Positions 32,401 to 40,013 of a stretch of DNA of 43,674 nt are shown here, in pieces (the first letter of the stretch is position 1; every line of letters begins with the position of its first letter). Source of the stretch: Anaerolineaceae bacterium (lineage in GTDB: Bacteria; Chloroflexota; Anaerolineae; Anaerolineales; E44-bin32); the NCBI GenBank assembly GCA_020350285.1, contig CP070708.1:3197234-3240907 (forward strand). Direction: 5' to 3'. Under the pieces are notes generated by a model. It worked only from the letters and a program-made list of their open reading frames with translations. It ran no database searches and had not been told where the DNA came from. The position numbers and the translations under genes are program-made.

Positions 32401-33330
32401 GCCGTAGCGTTTGGCCATTCCATCTTCACAGAGATGACGCAGATAAGCTTCGGAGGTGTAGCCTTCAGGTACATCAAAGTCCGGTAGACGATACCCTTTG
32501 AAATCGAGGTCGACCTCGCACCGCTCAGCGATCCACAGCGTATTCTTTAAGGCTTCAGGAATATCCCCAAAGAGTTCATGCATCTCCTCAGGCGTTCTAA
32601 GGTAGTACGAAGGATCCGTCATTCGCATACGTTCAGGATCTGCCTTCACCGCACCAGTTTGAATGCAAAGCATGATATCTTGAAGCTCAGCATCTGACGG
32701 ATGAACATAATGGACATCATTGGTGGCGATCAAATGCCCTTGATAACGCTGTGCCAAATCAATCAGGTTTTTATTTACCTCGGGTAGTTCTGGGATATCG
32801 TGATGCTGTAATTCGAAAAAGAAGCGATCACGCCCGAACACCTCGAGATACCAATCGACCAATCTTTGTGCGTGATCGAAACGGCCCCCCTGCAAGGCAC
32901 GGGGTACCTCACCTGAGAGGCAACCGGTTGTAGTGATCAAACCTTCGCTATGTGATGCCAAGAAATCGTGATCAATGCGAGGGCGATAGTAGAAACCCTC
33001 AAGCTGACCTGCACTTGCGATTTTCAACAGGTTACGGTAGCCAATATCGTTTTCAGCTAGAAGCAATAGATGGAAGGTTCGGGCGTCGAACTGGGGATCT
33101 CGATCATGCATACTACGCGTTGCTAAATACGTTTCCATGCCTATGATCGGTTTTACCCCGGCACGTTTGGCCGTTCGATAGAAATCCACGACCCCGTGCA
33201 TCGCGCCATGGTCGGTGAGACCGATGGCTGGCATGCCAAGCTCTACCGTCCGATCGATCAATGTACGGATACGACAGAGGCCATCTAATAGAGAATATTC
33301 TGAATGTACGTGCAGGTGAACGAAAGACAT
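29470..33330 (-). CDS. dnaE: DNA polymerase III alpha subunit
   Basis: The 1286-aa protein has an N-terminal PHP domain ([15 protein letters not shown], with [10 protein letters not shown]), the polymerase palm with catalytic [10 protein letters not shown], the fingers, and [22 protein letters not shown]. A helix-hairpin-helix region ([31 protein letters not shown] in part) and an OB-fold ([28 protein letters not shown]) follow. After the OB-fold comes a roughly 120-residue acidic, proline- and serine-rich linker and a C-terminal domain of about 85 residues. It is the replicative polymerase. ATG 33330 matches the family N terminus; an in-frame TTG at 33363 would add 11 residues. PHP metal ligands look intact. 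It is not a DnaE2 error-prone type by gene context. Confidence 0.95.
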   Translation of the reverse strand: [1286 protein letters not shown]

Positions 33331-33485
33331 CCGCGACCCGCCAGTTACGGAAACTCCCAGCAAAAGGGGGTGGCAGAGATTATAGCCTCGCTCAAAGGCT
33401 CGCGCTAGGGTTCAGGCTAAATTATTGAAAAATTTAAGATTTCACGCCCAACTCGTGACCTCTCATTCGATACAGTGAGCGAAAA

Positions 33486-33521
33486 AATAAATGGGGTGAC
33501 GATAACGTCACCCCATTTATT
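33486..33521 (-). terminator. Intrinsic terminator of the sigma-factor operon
   Basis: A perfect 16-base-pair stem, AATAAATGGGGTGACG / CGTCACCCCATTTATT with loop ATAA, lies 25 bases past the last gene of the - strand sigma operon and upstream of dnaE. The flanking A-run on the left serves as the T-tract on the - strand. Confidence 0.9.
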
Positions 33522-33545
33522 CGTCTCGATAGAGGAGCCTCTAGG

Positions 33546-34583
33546 TTAGCTCTCCTCCTCCGGCTCATCCGGTGGTGGAACTTCGACAATCGCTTCTTCA
33601 GTGGAAACAGGCGCTGCAGATATCATGTACGTCTGTGTTCCGAAACGCGAGAGGACTACACCCCCAAGCCCAACCGCACCCACTAAGAACGGCGCAATCC
33701 AACCTACGCAGGGGATGAAGTTAATCCCGTTCACCACCAAACTAAGGACCAAAGTCCCCAAACCGGCCATGACGACGGGTTGATACTCCTGGTTTAACGC
33801 AATCCCCAGACGCTTGCCGACCTCCAAGCCCAAGGCAATCCAGCCAAATACCACGGCCACAACCAGGATGATGATCCCGATGATGCTCACTGGAATGAGG
33901 CAGATTGTGATCATCAACAAGACCAACAGGATCGGTGCGACGACCATGGTTAGCAGACCTATCCCTCCTGTGGCGACGGGTTGACCCATCACGGTCGAGG
34001 CCACACGGCTGGTGGGTTTAGGCCAGAAGACCACCACGAGCACTGCCAATGCTGCTAGCACAAAACTCTGGAACAGATAGCCAATCACTCGTGCTTGAGT
34101 GGAAACCCAAAAACCTGGAAGACCGCGAAAGTTACGAGTGAAATCACGGATGTCACGCGTGAAAGTAAAGGTAAAGTCGTCAATATCAAAGGGAATATCG
34201 AGGCCTTCTCCTTCATAAAAATCCCCCTCAATACGCGCTCTGCCTTTGTTCACATTGCCACCGAACTCCCACACATCACCTCGAACGACTGCGTTCGCCC
34301 CGAGGTTTGCATTACCCCCGGCTACGACGAGATCGCCATTAATCTCACCATTGGCTTCAAGATTACCCCCAATCACAGCCACGGAGCCTTTTACTATGGA
34401 ACCCATTTCCAAAATTGCTGCTCCGCCGAAGACCGCCAAATCCCCATCCAAGACTTCTCCACTGCGTAGGACGAAGCTGCCACCAAACACAACTCTGCTG
34501 TCATAAAGACCCCCAGCGAAAGCCGTAGCTGGTAAGGCAAAGGCCAGAACCAAAACCAAAGAGGCAACTACTAAACGTTTCAT
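33546..34583 (-). CDS. Signal-peptide membrane protein with bactofilin-like beta-repeat ectodomain
   Basis: The 345-aa protein starts with a clear signal peptide (MKRLVVASLVLVLAFALPATAFAGG). Next comes a region of glycine-rich short repeats about residues 30-125 (GDLAVFGGAAILEMGS, GSVAVIGGNLEANGE, GDLVVAGGNANLGAN) that form a right-handed beta-helix as in polymer-forming bactofilins. A spacer follows, then about four membrane helices (roughly 168-190, 210-262 and 280-310), and an acidic Pro-rich tail PPPDEPEEES. It is coupled to the anti-sigma gene (4-base overlap), so it is probably a surface or envelope partner of that regulatory pair. The exact role is unknown. Confidence 0.8.
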   Translation of the reverse strand: MKRLVVASLVLVLAFALPATAFAGGLYDSRVVFGGSFVLRSGEVLDGDLAVFGGAAILEMGSIVKGSVAVIGGNLEANGEINGDLVVAGGNANLGANAVVRGDVWEFGGNVNKGRARIEGDFYEGEGLDIPFDIDDFTFTFTRDIRDFTRNFRGLPGFWVSTQARVIGYLFQSFVLAALAVLVVVFWPKPTSRVASTVMGQPVATGGIGLLTMVVAPILLVLLMITICLIPVSIIGIIILVVAVVFGWIALGLEVGKRLGIALNQEYQPVVMAGLGTLVLSLVVNGINFIPCVGWIAPFLVGAVGLGGVVLSRFGTQTYMISAAPVSTEEAIVEVPPPDEPEEES

Positions 34584-35128
34584 GATATTACTCCTTTCGT
34601 TATCCTTCGATAATTTAGTCGATAAAGCGAGAAAACCCAGAAGGCTGCTAACCCGGCAAGGCTAAGTGGCAGAACCACTCGATATACTAGAGGAATATTC
34701 TCCAAGGTTGCTTCCACCAATATGCCCATGACCAACCGAAACACATTAAGATTGGCGACCAGATTCGCCACTTTCCCTACCCACGACACGAGGGTGGGAA
34801 CCGCTTGTTGTAATGAGGGGAGCAACTCAGCTCCAAAGAGTACAGACAGCACGGCTAACCCTACAGCCGTTGTCAAGAGCAACACGCCCATTTGACGATG
34901 ACTGATCCGGCGGCGGTGATCGGCAAGGTAAGTTCGCCAACGCCGAGAGAAGCCCGGTGCAGGCGCGATAAGCGAAGCCGAGAGAATCTGACCTTCGACG
35001 TCCGCCCAAGCTGTGGCGAGGGCGCGACAGCTAGCGCAAATCTCGAGGTGATCCTCAAGATCTCGGGTTTGATCTTTCGTGAGTGTCTCTCGCTCGTAGA
35101 GCCAAGATTCAAAAGGCTGATGCTTCAT
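34580..35128 (-). CDS. Anti-sigma factor with zf-HC2 domain and membrane segments
   Basis: From ATG 35128 the protein is 182 aa. The N-terminal zinc-binding anti-sigma domain has H27, C31 and C34 (HLEICASC). A membrane segment lies near residues 78-100 (MGVLLLTTAVGLAVLSVLFG) and a second near 145-168. Such proteins hold an ECF sigma factor at the membrane until a signal releases it. The start is preceded by AGGGAG and lies 20 bases inside the 3' end of the sigma gene, so translation is coupled. The longer in-frame extension to 35260 is rejected because it is all inside the sigma gene and precedes the zinc domain. Confidence 0.85.
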   Translation of the reverse strand: MKHQPFESWLYERETLTKDQTRDLEDHLEICASCRALATAWADVEGQILSASLIAPAPGFSRRWRTYLADHRRRISHRQMGVLLLTTAVGLAVLSVLFGAELLPSLQQAVPTLVSWVGKVANLVANLNVFRLVMGILVEATLENIPLVYRVVLPLSLAGLAAFWVFSLYRLNYRRITKGVIS

Positions 35129-35711
35129 CACATCTCCCTTGTTTCCCCACTTCAATACTGGTGCGTTTGATCCACTGATCGGCAAGCTGTCGCCGAGCAC
35201 GATGAAGACGGCTCTTAACCGCAGAGACTGATGAGGAAAGTGATTGGGCAATTTCCTCATAGGAAAGGTCGTACCAGTAGCGGAGGATTAGCACCATCCG
35301 ATCATGATCCCCAAGTTGTTCCAACATCTTCCTGACCGCTTCTTGGTTCTCCTTTTGCGTGAGTGCAGTTTCGGGTCCAGGCATATCGTCCGCTTTTTGT
35401 TGCCACGGGAGCAGTTCATCAAGTGAACGGATGGGATATTTTCGTCGTCGTAATCGATCGATGCAGTGATGGGACGCGATGGACAACAACCACGTTGCGA
35501 AACGGCGCTCAGGATCGTACCTATTGATTCCCTTATAAGCTCTCAGGAAGGCCTCCTGAGCTGCGTCTTCGGCTTCCATTGGATTACCTAACATGCGGTA
35601 ACACAAGTTGTAAACCGGCACCTGGTAAACCTCCACCAGCATGGCGAAGGCATTGTCGTCGCCCTGCATAGCACGGTGGATCCATTCACTTTCGTTGGGA
35701 CGTTCGACCAT
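35109..35711 (-). CDS. ECF-family RNA polymerase sigma factor
   Basis: The protein is about 200 aa from ATG 35711 (an in-frame TTG at 35723 adds 4 residues). Region 2 has NLCYRMLGNPMEAEDAAQEAFL and FATWLLSIASHHCIDRLRR; region 4 has LRYWYDLSYEEIAQSLSSSVSAVKSRLHRAR, the helix-turn-helix that reads the -35 element. The group is the RpoE/SigW type. It is the first gene of a three-gene - strand operon with its anti-sigma factor and a bactofilin-like membrane protein. Target promoters were not identified. Confidence 0.93.
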   Translation of the reverse strand: MVERPNESEWIHRAMQGDDNAFAMLVEVYQVPVYNLCYRMLGNPMEAEDAAQEAFLRAYKGINRYDPERRFATWLLSIASHHCIDRLRRRKYPIRSLDELLPWQQKADDMPGPETALTQKENQEAVRKMLEQLGDHDRMVLILRYWYDLSYEEIAQSLSSSVSAVKSRLHRARRQLADQWIKRTSIEVGKQGRCDEASAF

Positions 35712-35723
35712 GCTTTCTGCCAA

Positions 35724-36148
35724 TCTTTCGAGTTCTGTCTACCACTCTATACGTAAAGTCAGGTTCAGGGTTGCACGGAATTTCACCCAATCCGTGCTAT
35801 TGATGATGATTTGCGAGACAATGGCAACACGCAGGGCGTTCCCATAGCGTTCGTTGAGTTCAGTCCATCGCGATACTTCAATAGACAAATAACGTTTGAT
35901 CTTGAGGTATGGTTCTGTCATTATACCCGGGAGGGAAAATGAATTCGAAAAGCCTCAAGCCTGGCAAACACCTGTACATTCCTCAGTTACCATCTCGGTT
36001 AAGAATGCCAGTATGCTTAGATGTTCGCGTTCTATAACACCACTGTGAAAAGGTCGACGCGAGATAAGGACTAGGATGTATGGGGTTCTAGCTGGTCTCT
36101 TGTCTTCACTCTCATCGAGGGTAGTTTTTCAGTGGGCTCTCTCATGCA
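35724..36148. other. Divergent spacer upstream of the sigma operon; no confident gene
   Basis: This roughly 425-base region separates the - strand sigma operon from the + strand gene at 36184. It should contain the sigma operon promoter, possibly autoregulated, but I cannot pick one with confidence. A 60-codon - strand frame (35739-35921) ends 27 bases before the sigma ATG without a convincing ribosome-binding site. A 32-codon + strand frame at 35939-36037 does have GGGAGGG upstream. Neither is accepted as a gene. Confidence 0.5.
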
Positions 36149-36157
36149 TGCTATAAT
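36149..36157 (+). promoter_or_regulatory. Extended -10 promoter for the 36184 gene
   Basis: TGCTATAAT is an exact extended -10 element 27 bases before the ATG, with TTTTCA 19 bases upstream as a weak -35. It is identical to the element at 23285-23293. Confidence 0.6.
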
Positions 36158-36183
36158 TCACCCAACCCACATATCTAGGAAGA

Positions 36184-36918
36184 ATGGCAATGTTCAAGCG
36201 TCTACGCAGCCTTTTCGGTCTTCCCTCTAAACAAGAAGAACCTGTTGAGGAACCCCAAGTCACCCAAGAAGCATCCATCCCTGATGACCCATTACCTCAA
36301 GCAAGCGAAGTATCATCCTTCGATGAGGCGCTTACTTACCTGAATCGAGTTCAGGAAAAGATCAATCGACTCGCGGAGGAATTTGCTGATGGTTCGATCA
36401 ACAGATCCCAATTCAACGAACTCTATGACCATTATCGGAAAGAACAAATTACAGTAAAACAATGGATTGATCTCTATCCGGAATCAGATGCCTGGAAAGA
36501 AGCGACAACTGAAGGCAAGAGCGTCATCATCCGAGCCGAACATACCGCCAAGGTAGTCGGTTATGCCATTTATGAAAACGAATCCGGTATGCCCTTGAAC
36601 ACGATCGGTCAATTCGAGGTTGAAGCGGAATTGGCCATACCGATGCTATCTTCATACCGTGCTGCCACGAAAGAGATTTTTGGTGCTGGGATGCGTTCCT
36701 CGCAGATCGAGGGTGGTAGATGGTTATGTTACATGCCGGGGGAGTTTACGACGCTTATGGCGCTTTTCTCCACTGAACCAGCGGCAACCCAATTGGAAGC
36801 CATGGAGAATCTGCACCGCCTTTTCGAACGTGCAAACCGAACCCTATTAACTCAACAAGTTGTCGATCCAAATGAACTTGTTTTCCCTCACTCGTATTTC
36901 TTGGGAAGTTTGCGATAA
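36184..36918 (+). CDS. Conserved hypothetical protein, 244 aa
   Basis: I do not recognise the family. Residues 1-10 are basic and hydrophobic (MAMFKRLRSLFG). An acidic Pro/Gln-rich low-complexity linker (about 15-50) follows, then a helical segment (EKINRLAEEFADGSINRSQFNELYDHY) recalling short regulatory helix-loop domains. A C-terminal alpha/beta domain (about 110-225) carries ERANRTLLTQQ at its end and resembles roadblock/LC7-like small signalling folds in length and pattern. That last comparison is weak. It has its own promoter and is followed by repeats, so it is a single-gene unit. ATG 36190 is an alternative start. Confidence 0.75.
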   Translation: MAMFKRLRSLFGLPSKQEEPVEEPQVTQEASIPDDPLPQASEVSSFDEALTYLNRVQEKINRLAEEFADGSINRSQFNELYDHYRKEQITVKQWIDLYPESDAWKEATTEGKSVIIRAEHTAKVVGYAIYENESGMPLNTIGQFEVEAELAIPMLSSYRAATKEIFGAGMRSSQIEGGRWLCYMPGEFTTLMALFSTEPAATQLEAMENLHRLFERANRTLLTQQVVDPNELVFPHSYFLGSLR

Positions 36919-37388
36919 TATCATCTAACTCTCTTCCAATAACTGTAGGGGCGCAATTCATTGCGCCCCTACAGTTATCCGTGTGGTTGACTGAAGTAGG
37001 GGCGGGATTACCCCGCCCCTACTCGATTTAGGAATGATTGTCTCCCTCTCCCTTTTAGGGAGAGGGCTAGGGTGAGGGTGTACTTTGTCGGTCACCCTCC
37101 ACTCACCCTACCCTATCCCCAAGGGGGAGAGGGTATGTGTCCTCTACAAGTAGGTCGGGCTCCCACGCCGTTCGGCTGAGCTCACGCCAAAGCCCGACCG
37201 ATCCTTACGCTGTCTCACCACAAATGAGAGGGGATGTCTCGGATCTCTCTACAGGTCCTTTCAAGACAAACCTGGATTAATATCGTCAGGCAGGACTGAA
37301 CATCTACTTGGCGACCAGATCTGCTCCGCTGTGTAAATCATGCGGAAAGAGAATGAATCCCCAAAAACATGCAGGAAAGCCTGTTGAA
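36919..37388. repeat. Repeat-rich spacer: two GTAGGGGC palindromes and a CCCTCTCCC hairpin repeat
   Basis: At 36941-36976 there is a perfect 17-base-pair palindrome (arm AACTGTAGGGGCGCAAT) that probably also terminates the 36184 gene. At 36995-37023 a second has arm AGTAGGGGCGGG. At 37044-37133 lies CCCTCTCCCTTTTAGGGAG and a complementary region CTCACCCTACCCTA / GGGGGAGAGGG, forming nested inverted repeats. No gene was seen; the segment 37141-37388 is featureless apart from modest GC content. Confidence 0.8.
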
Positions 37389-39323
37389 TTATCCAACTTG
37401 AGGATGGAATTGAGTCTCATAAAGACGGGTGTACAGACCACCACGAGCTAGCAGGTTCTCATGACGACCCTGCTCGACAAGACGCCCTTCGTCCATGACC
37501 AAGATTAAATCAGCATCCATGACGGTACTTAATCGATGAGCGATCACAAGGGAGGTTCGACCGCGCATCACTCGCTCCATGGCATCCTGGATGAGCGCTT
37601 CGGATTGTGAATCGAGATGACTGGTAGCCTCATCGAGGATCAGCACCTTTGGATCTTTCAACAACACACGCGCGATCGCCACACGTTGTTTTTCACCGCC
37701 TGACAATCGATAGCCACGTTCACCAACGACCGTGTCATAACCTTCAGGCAGGGAAATGATGAAATCGTGAATATTTGCCGCGCGACAAACTGCCTCCAGT
37801 TCCTCCTGGGTCGCATCCGGCTTCGCATAGAGCAGGTTCTCGCGTAATGTTGCGTGAAAGAGATAGGTCTCCTGAGTGACCATACCCACATGATCTGCGA
37901 TCGACTCGAGGGTTATTTCACGCAAGTCATGGCCATCGAAAGTAACCCGACCCTCGGTAGGATCATACAAACGTGGTAATAGGTAAGTGATGGTCGTCTT
38001 ACCTGCACCACTCGGCCCGACAAGCGCGGCCACCTGCCCAGGCTGAATCTCAAAATCAACATCCTGCAGCGCATACCGCACCGGTGTATCTTCGCCCTCC
38101 GATGCGCCATCTCCTCCCTTACGTTGCACCTTCGGTATCACGTAACTGCTGCGTGCATGCCGTCCGAAACGGCGGATCTCTTCCAATCCAACTGGGGCTC
38201 CCTTTGCTTCTTCATAACTAAAGGCTACCCCTTCGAAGCGAAGATGACCCTGCGCGTCAACCAGCATGGTCGCCTCTGGTTGATCGGTGATTTCAATCGG
38301 CAGATCGAGGACTTCAAAAACACGTTCAAAACTCACCATTGAGGTGGCGAACTCGACCCTCGCATTGGTCAAGGACGTCAGAGGGCCGTACAAATCTCGC
38401 AGATACACACTGAAAGCGACAATCGTACCGATCGTAAAGACGCCGCTGAGGACAAGGTGCCCACCCACCCAGAAGACCAATGCAGTCCCAACCGCGCTTA
38501 CCAAGCTTAGTCCCAAGAAGAACCAACGACTTATCACGGCTTGGCGTACCCCAATATCGCGAACCTTGGCGGCATTATCAGAAAATCGCTCCACTTCCGA
38601 TCGATATCGTCCGAAGATCTTCACCAACAAAGCGCCGCTGATGTTGAGTGTTTCATTCATCATCGCGTTCATGCGAGCATTGAGGTCCATCGATTCACGT
38701 GCGACGCGTCGTAACACATCACCGACACGACGCGCTGGTATCACAAAAAGAGGTAGGATGGCGACGCCTAAAAGTGTCAAACGCCACTCAAGCGAAAACA
38801 TGATGATCAAAGTAGCAATGAGGGAGAAGATGTTGCTGACAAGCGCAACCAGCGTACCCGTAATCGCACGTTGTGCACCGATGACGTCGTTGTTAAGACG
38901 TGACATCATCTCTCCCACCTGGGTATGGGTGTAAAAACGCAGGCTCATTCGTTGGAGGTGAGCATACAGCGCTCGTCGTAGATCGAAGATGATCCCCTCG
39001 CCGACGCTGGAACTGGCGTAACGCTGCGCAACCCCTAGCAAGCCGTTGACAAGTGGTACGGCGATCATCCCAAGCGCGAGTAAATTCAAGCGCACAAAAT
39101 CACGTTGTGGGAGAGCGTTGTCAAGCAGATCCCGCATAAGCAAAGGAGGTAACAGAGTTAGGAGCGATATTCCAATCATCGTCGCCAGAATAGTCACGAT
39201 CCCCCGCCAATAAGGTCGAGCGTAATCCCCAACCCTACGTAACAGTGCCTGGCTGACATCGGGTCGATCTTGTTCTTCGTCGTAACGAATATAGGAAAAC
39301 CACCCGCCACCGTGAAAACCCAT
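37389..39323 (-). CDS. ABC exporter, fused permease and ATPase (MsbA/multidrug type)
   Basis: The 644-aa protein has an N-terminal six-helix transmembrane domain (about residues 35-330, starting after VGDYARPYWRGIVTIL). A nucleotide-binding domain follows, with Walker A GPSGAGKTT, Q-loop VGMVTQETYLFHATLREN, signature LSGGEKQRVAIARVL, Walker B VLILDEATSHLD and H-loop VIAHRLST. Between the two domains is an insertion, including HARSSYVIPKVQRKGGDGASEGEDT, longer than in MsbA. It works as a homo- or heterodimer to export a lipid or drug; no partner gene is adjacent, so a homodimer is likely. Substrate unknown. Confidence 0.92.
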   Translation of the reverse strand: MGFHGGGWFSYIRYDEEQDRPDVSQALLRRVGDYARPYWRGIVTILATMIGISLLTLLPPLLMRDLLDNALPQRDFVRLNLLALGMIAVPLVNGLLGVAQRYASSSVGEGIIFDLRRALYAHLQRMSLRFYTHTQVGEMMSRLNNDVIGAQRAITGTLVALVSNIFSLIATLIIMFSLEWRLTLLGVAILPLFVIPARRVGDVLRRVARESMDLNARMNAMMNETLNISGALLVKIFGRYRSEVERFSDNAAKVRDIGVRQAVISRWFFLGLSLVSAVGTALVFWVGGHLVLSGVFTIGTIVAFSVYLRDLYGPLTSLTNARVEFATSMVSFERVFEVLDLPIEITDQPEATMLVDAQGHLRFEGVAFSYEEAKGAPVGLEEIRRFGRHARSSYVIPKVQRKGGDGASEGEDTPVRYALQDVDFEIQPGQVAALVGPSGAGKTTITYLLPRLYDPTEGRVTFDGHDLREITLESIADHVGMVTQETYLFHATLRENLLYAKPDATQEELEAVCRAANIHDFIISLPEGYDTVVGERGYRLSGGEKQRVAIARVLLKDPKVLILDEATSHLDSQSEALIQDAMERVMRGRTSLVIAHRLSTVMDADLILVMDEGRLVEQGRHENLLARGGLYTRLYETQFHPQVG

Positions 39324-39411
39324 GCTTGTCTACCCTTTCTATGCGATAGGAGAAGACTTCTAGTGTGGATTATAACGCAGCACATTATCTTGGGACGTTA
39401 ATAAAACCAAG

Positions 39412-39443
39412 AATCCCCCGTGCATTTCACCCCGGTGGGGGAT
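39412..39443. other. Leader hairpin between divergent genes
   Basis: AATCCCCC (39412-39419) pairs with GGGGGATT (39436-39443); the inner part contains CACCCCGGTG, which is also self-complementary. It lies upstream of the small gene at 39498. It could be an attenuator or a leader hairpin; TTTCT follows. Confidence 0.5.
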
Positions 39444-39497
39444 TTCTATGTCAGCGAGTCCTGCTTATCCTTATGGCAAATGACCAAGGAGGTCATC

Positions 39498-39764
39498 ATG
39501 GACAGCTTCCTCGCAACACCACTCGAACCCAATAGGTTTCCATTAGATTGCGACATGAATACGCTTGCCCGTTTCCGACGTGCGATGGGTAAGGACGACC
39601 AGGAGATATTAGACGACCTGCTCTTTTCCGTCAGACATCACTGGCCATTGAAAGAAGACGCAGCTCACTTGACGCCGATTGAGTTGCTGCTCATGACGAT
39701 GCTGGTAGAACAAAGGAAAGAGTTGTTGGATTTGAAGGATGTGGTGAATGGTAAGCAGGTATAG
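39498..39764 (+). CDS. Hypothetical protein, 88 aa
   Basis: ATG 39498 is preferred because AAGGAGG (39486-39492) lies five bases upstream; in-frame earlier starts at 39420 (GTG) and 39480 extend across the leader hairpin. The protein is helical and acidic, with RFRRAMGKDDQEILDDLLFSVRHHW and IELLLMTMLVEQRKELLDL. No known family is recognised and there is no membrane segment. It is followed by a tandem repeat array that may end its transcript. Confidence 0.6.
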   Translation: MDSFLATPLEPNRFPLDCDMNTLARFRRAMGKDDQEILDDLLFSVRHHWPLKEDAAHLTPIELLLMTMLVEQRKELLDLKDVVNGKQV

Positions 39765-39801
39765 GCGACAAGCTGCAAGCCCCAAGCTACAATCTGTATG
39801 C

Positions 39802-39998
39802 TGTAGCCGTAGGCTTTCGCTTGCGTTTCTCACCGCACCCTAAAGGGTGCGGTGATATTTTTTTACCAATGTAGCCGCAGGCTTTAGCCTGCGCTCCTCA
39901 ACGCACCCTAAAAAGGGTGCGGCTACATTTTTCACCACTGTAGCCTCAGGCTTTAGCCAGCGCTTCTCAATGCACCCTACAGGGTGCGACTACGTTTC
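39802..39998. repeat. Three-copy tandem repeat of 68-69 bp with nested hairpins
   Basis: Copies start at 39802, 39870 and 39939. In copy 2 the outer arms TGTAGCCGC (39870-39878) and GCGGCTACA (39919-39927) enclose two hairpins, GCAGGC-TTTA-GCCTGC (39877-39892) and GCACCCT-AAAA-AGGGTGC (39903-39920). T-rich tails follow each copy. Copies 1 and 3 have diverged, with some compensating changes (copy 3 CCTCAGGC, copy 1 GTAGGC). Confidence 0.85.
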
Positions 39999-40013
39999 TA
40001 CTTAATTAATTCC

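Noticed and set aside
35739..35921. 60-codon - strand frame just before the sigma factor gene
   Set aside because: Position is suggestive, but no convincing ribosome-binding site or known motif; the region is expected to hold the sigma operon promoter.
35939..36037. 32-codon + strand frame preceded by GGGAGGG
   Set aside because: The ribosome-binding site is only 3-4 bases from the ATG and the product has no recognisable features; kept as a note only.
38287..38934. 215-codon + strand frame opposite the ABC exporter
   Set aside because: It overlaps the membrane domain of a clear gene and has Thr/Arg/Lys-rich composition typical of antisense frames.
39802..39998. CRISPR array
   Set aside because: Only three copies, repeats adjoin without unique spacers, and no cas genes are present.
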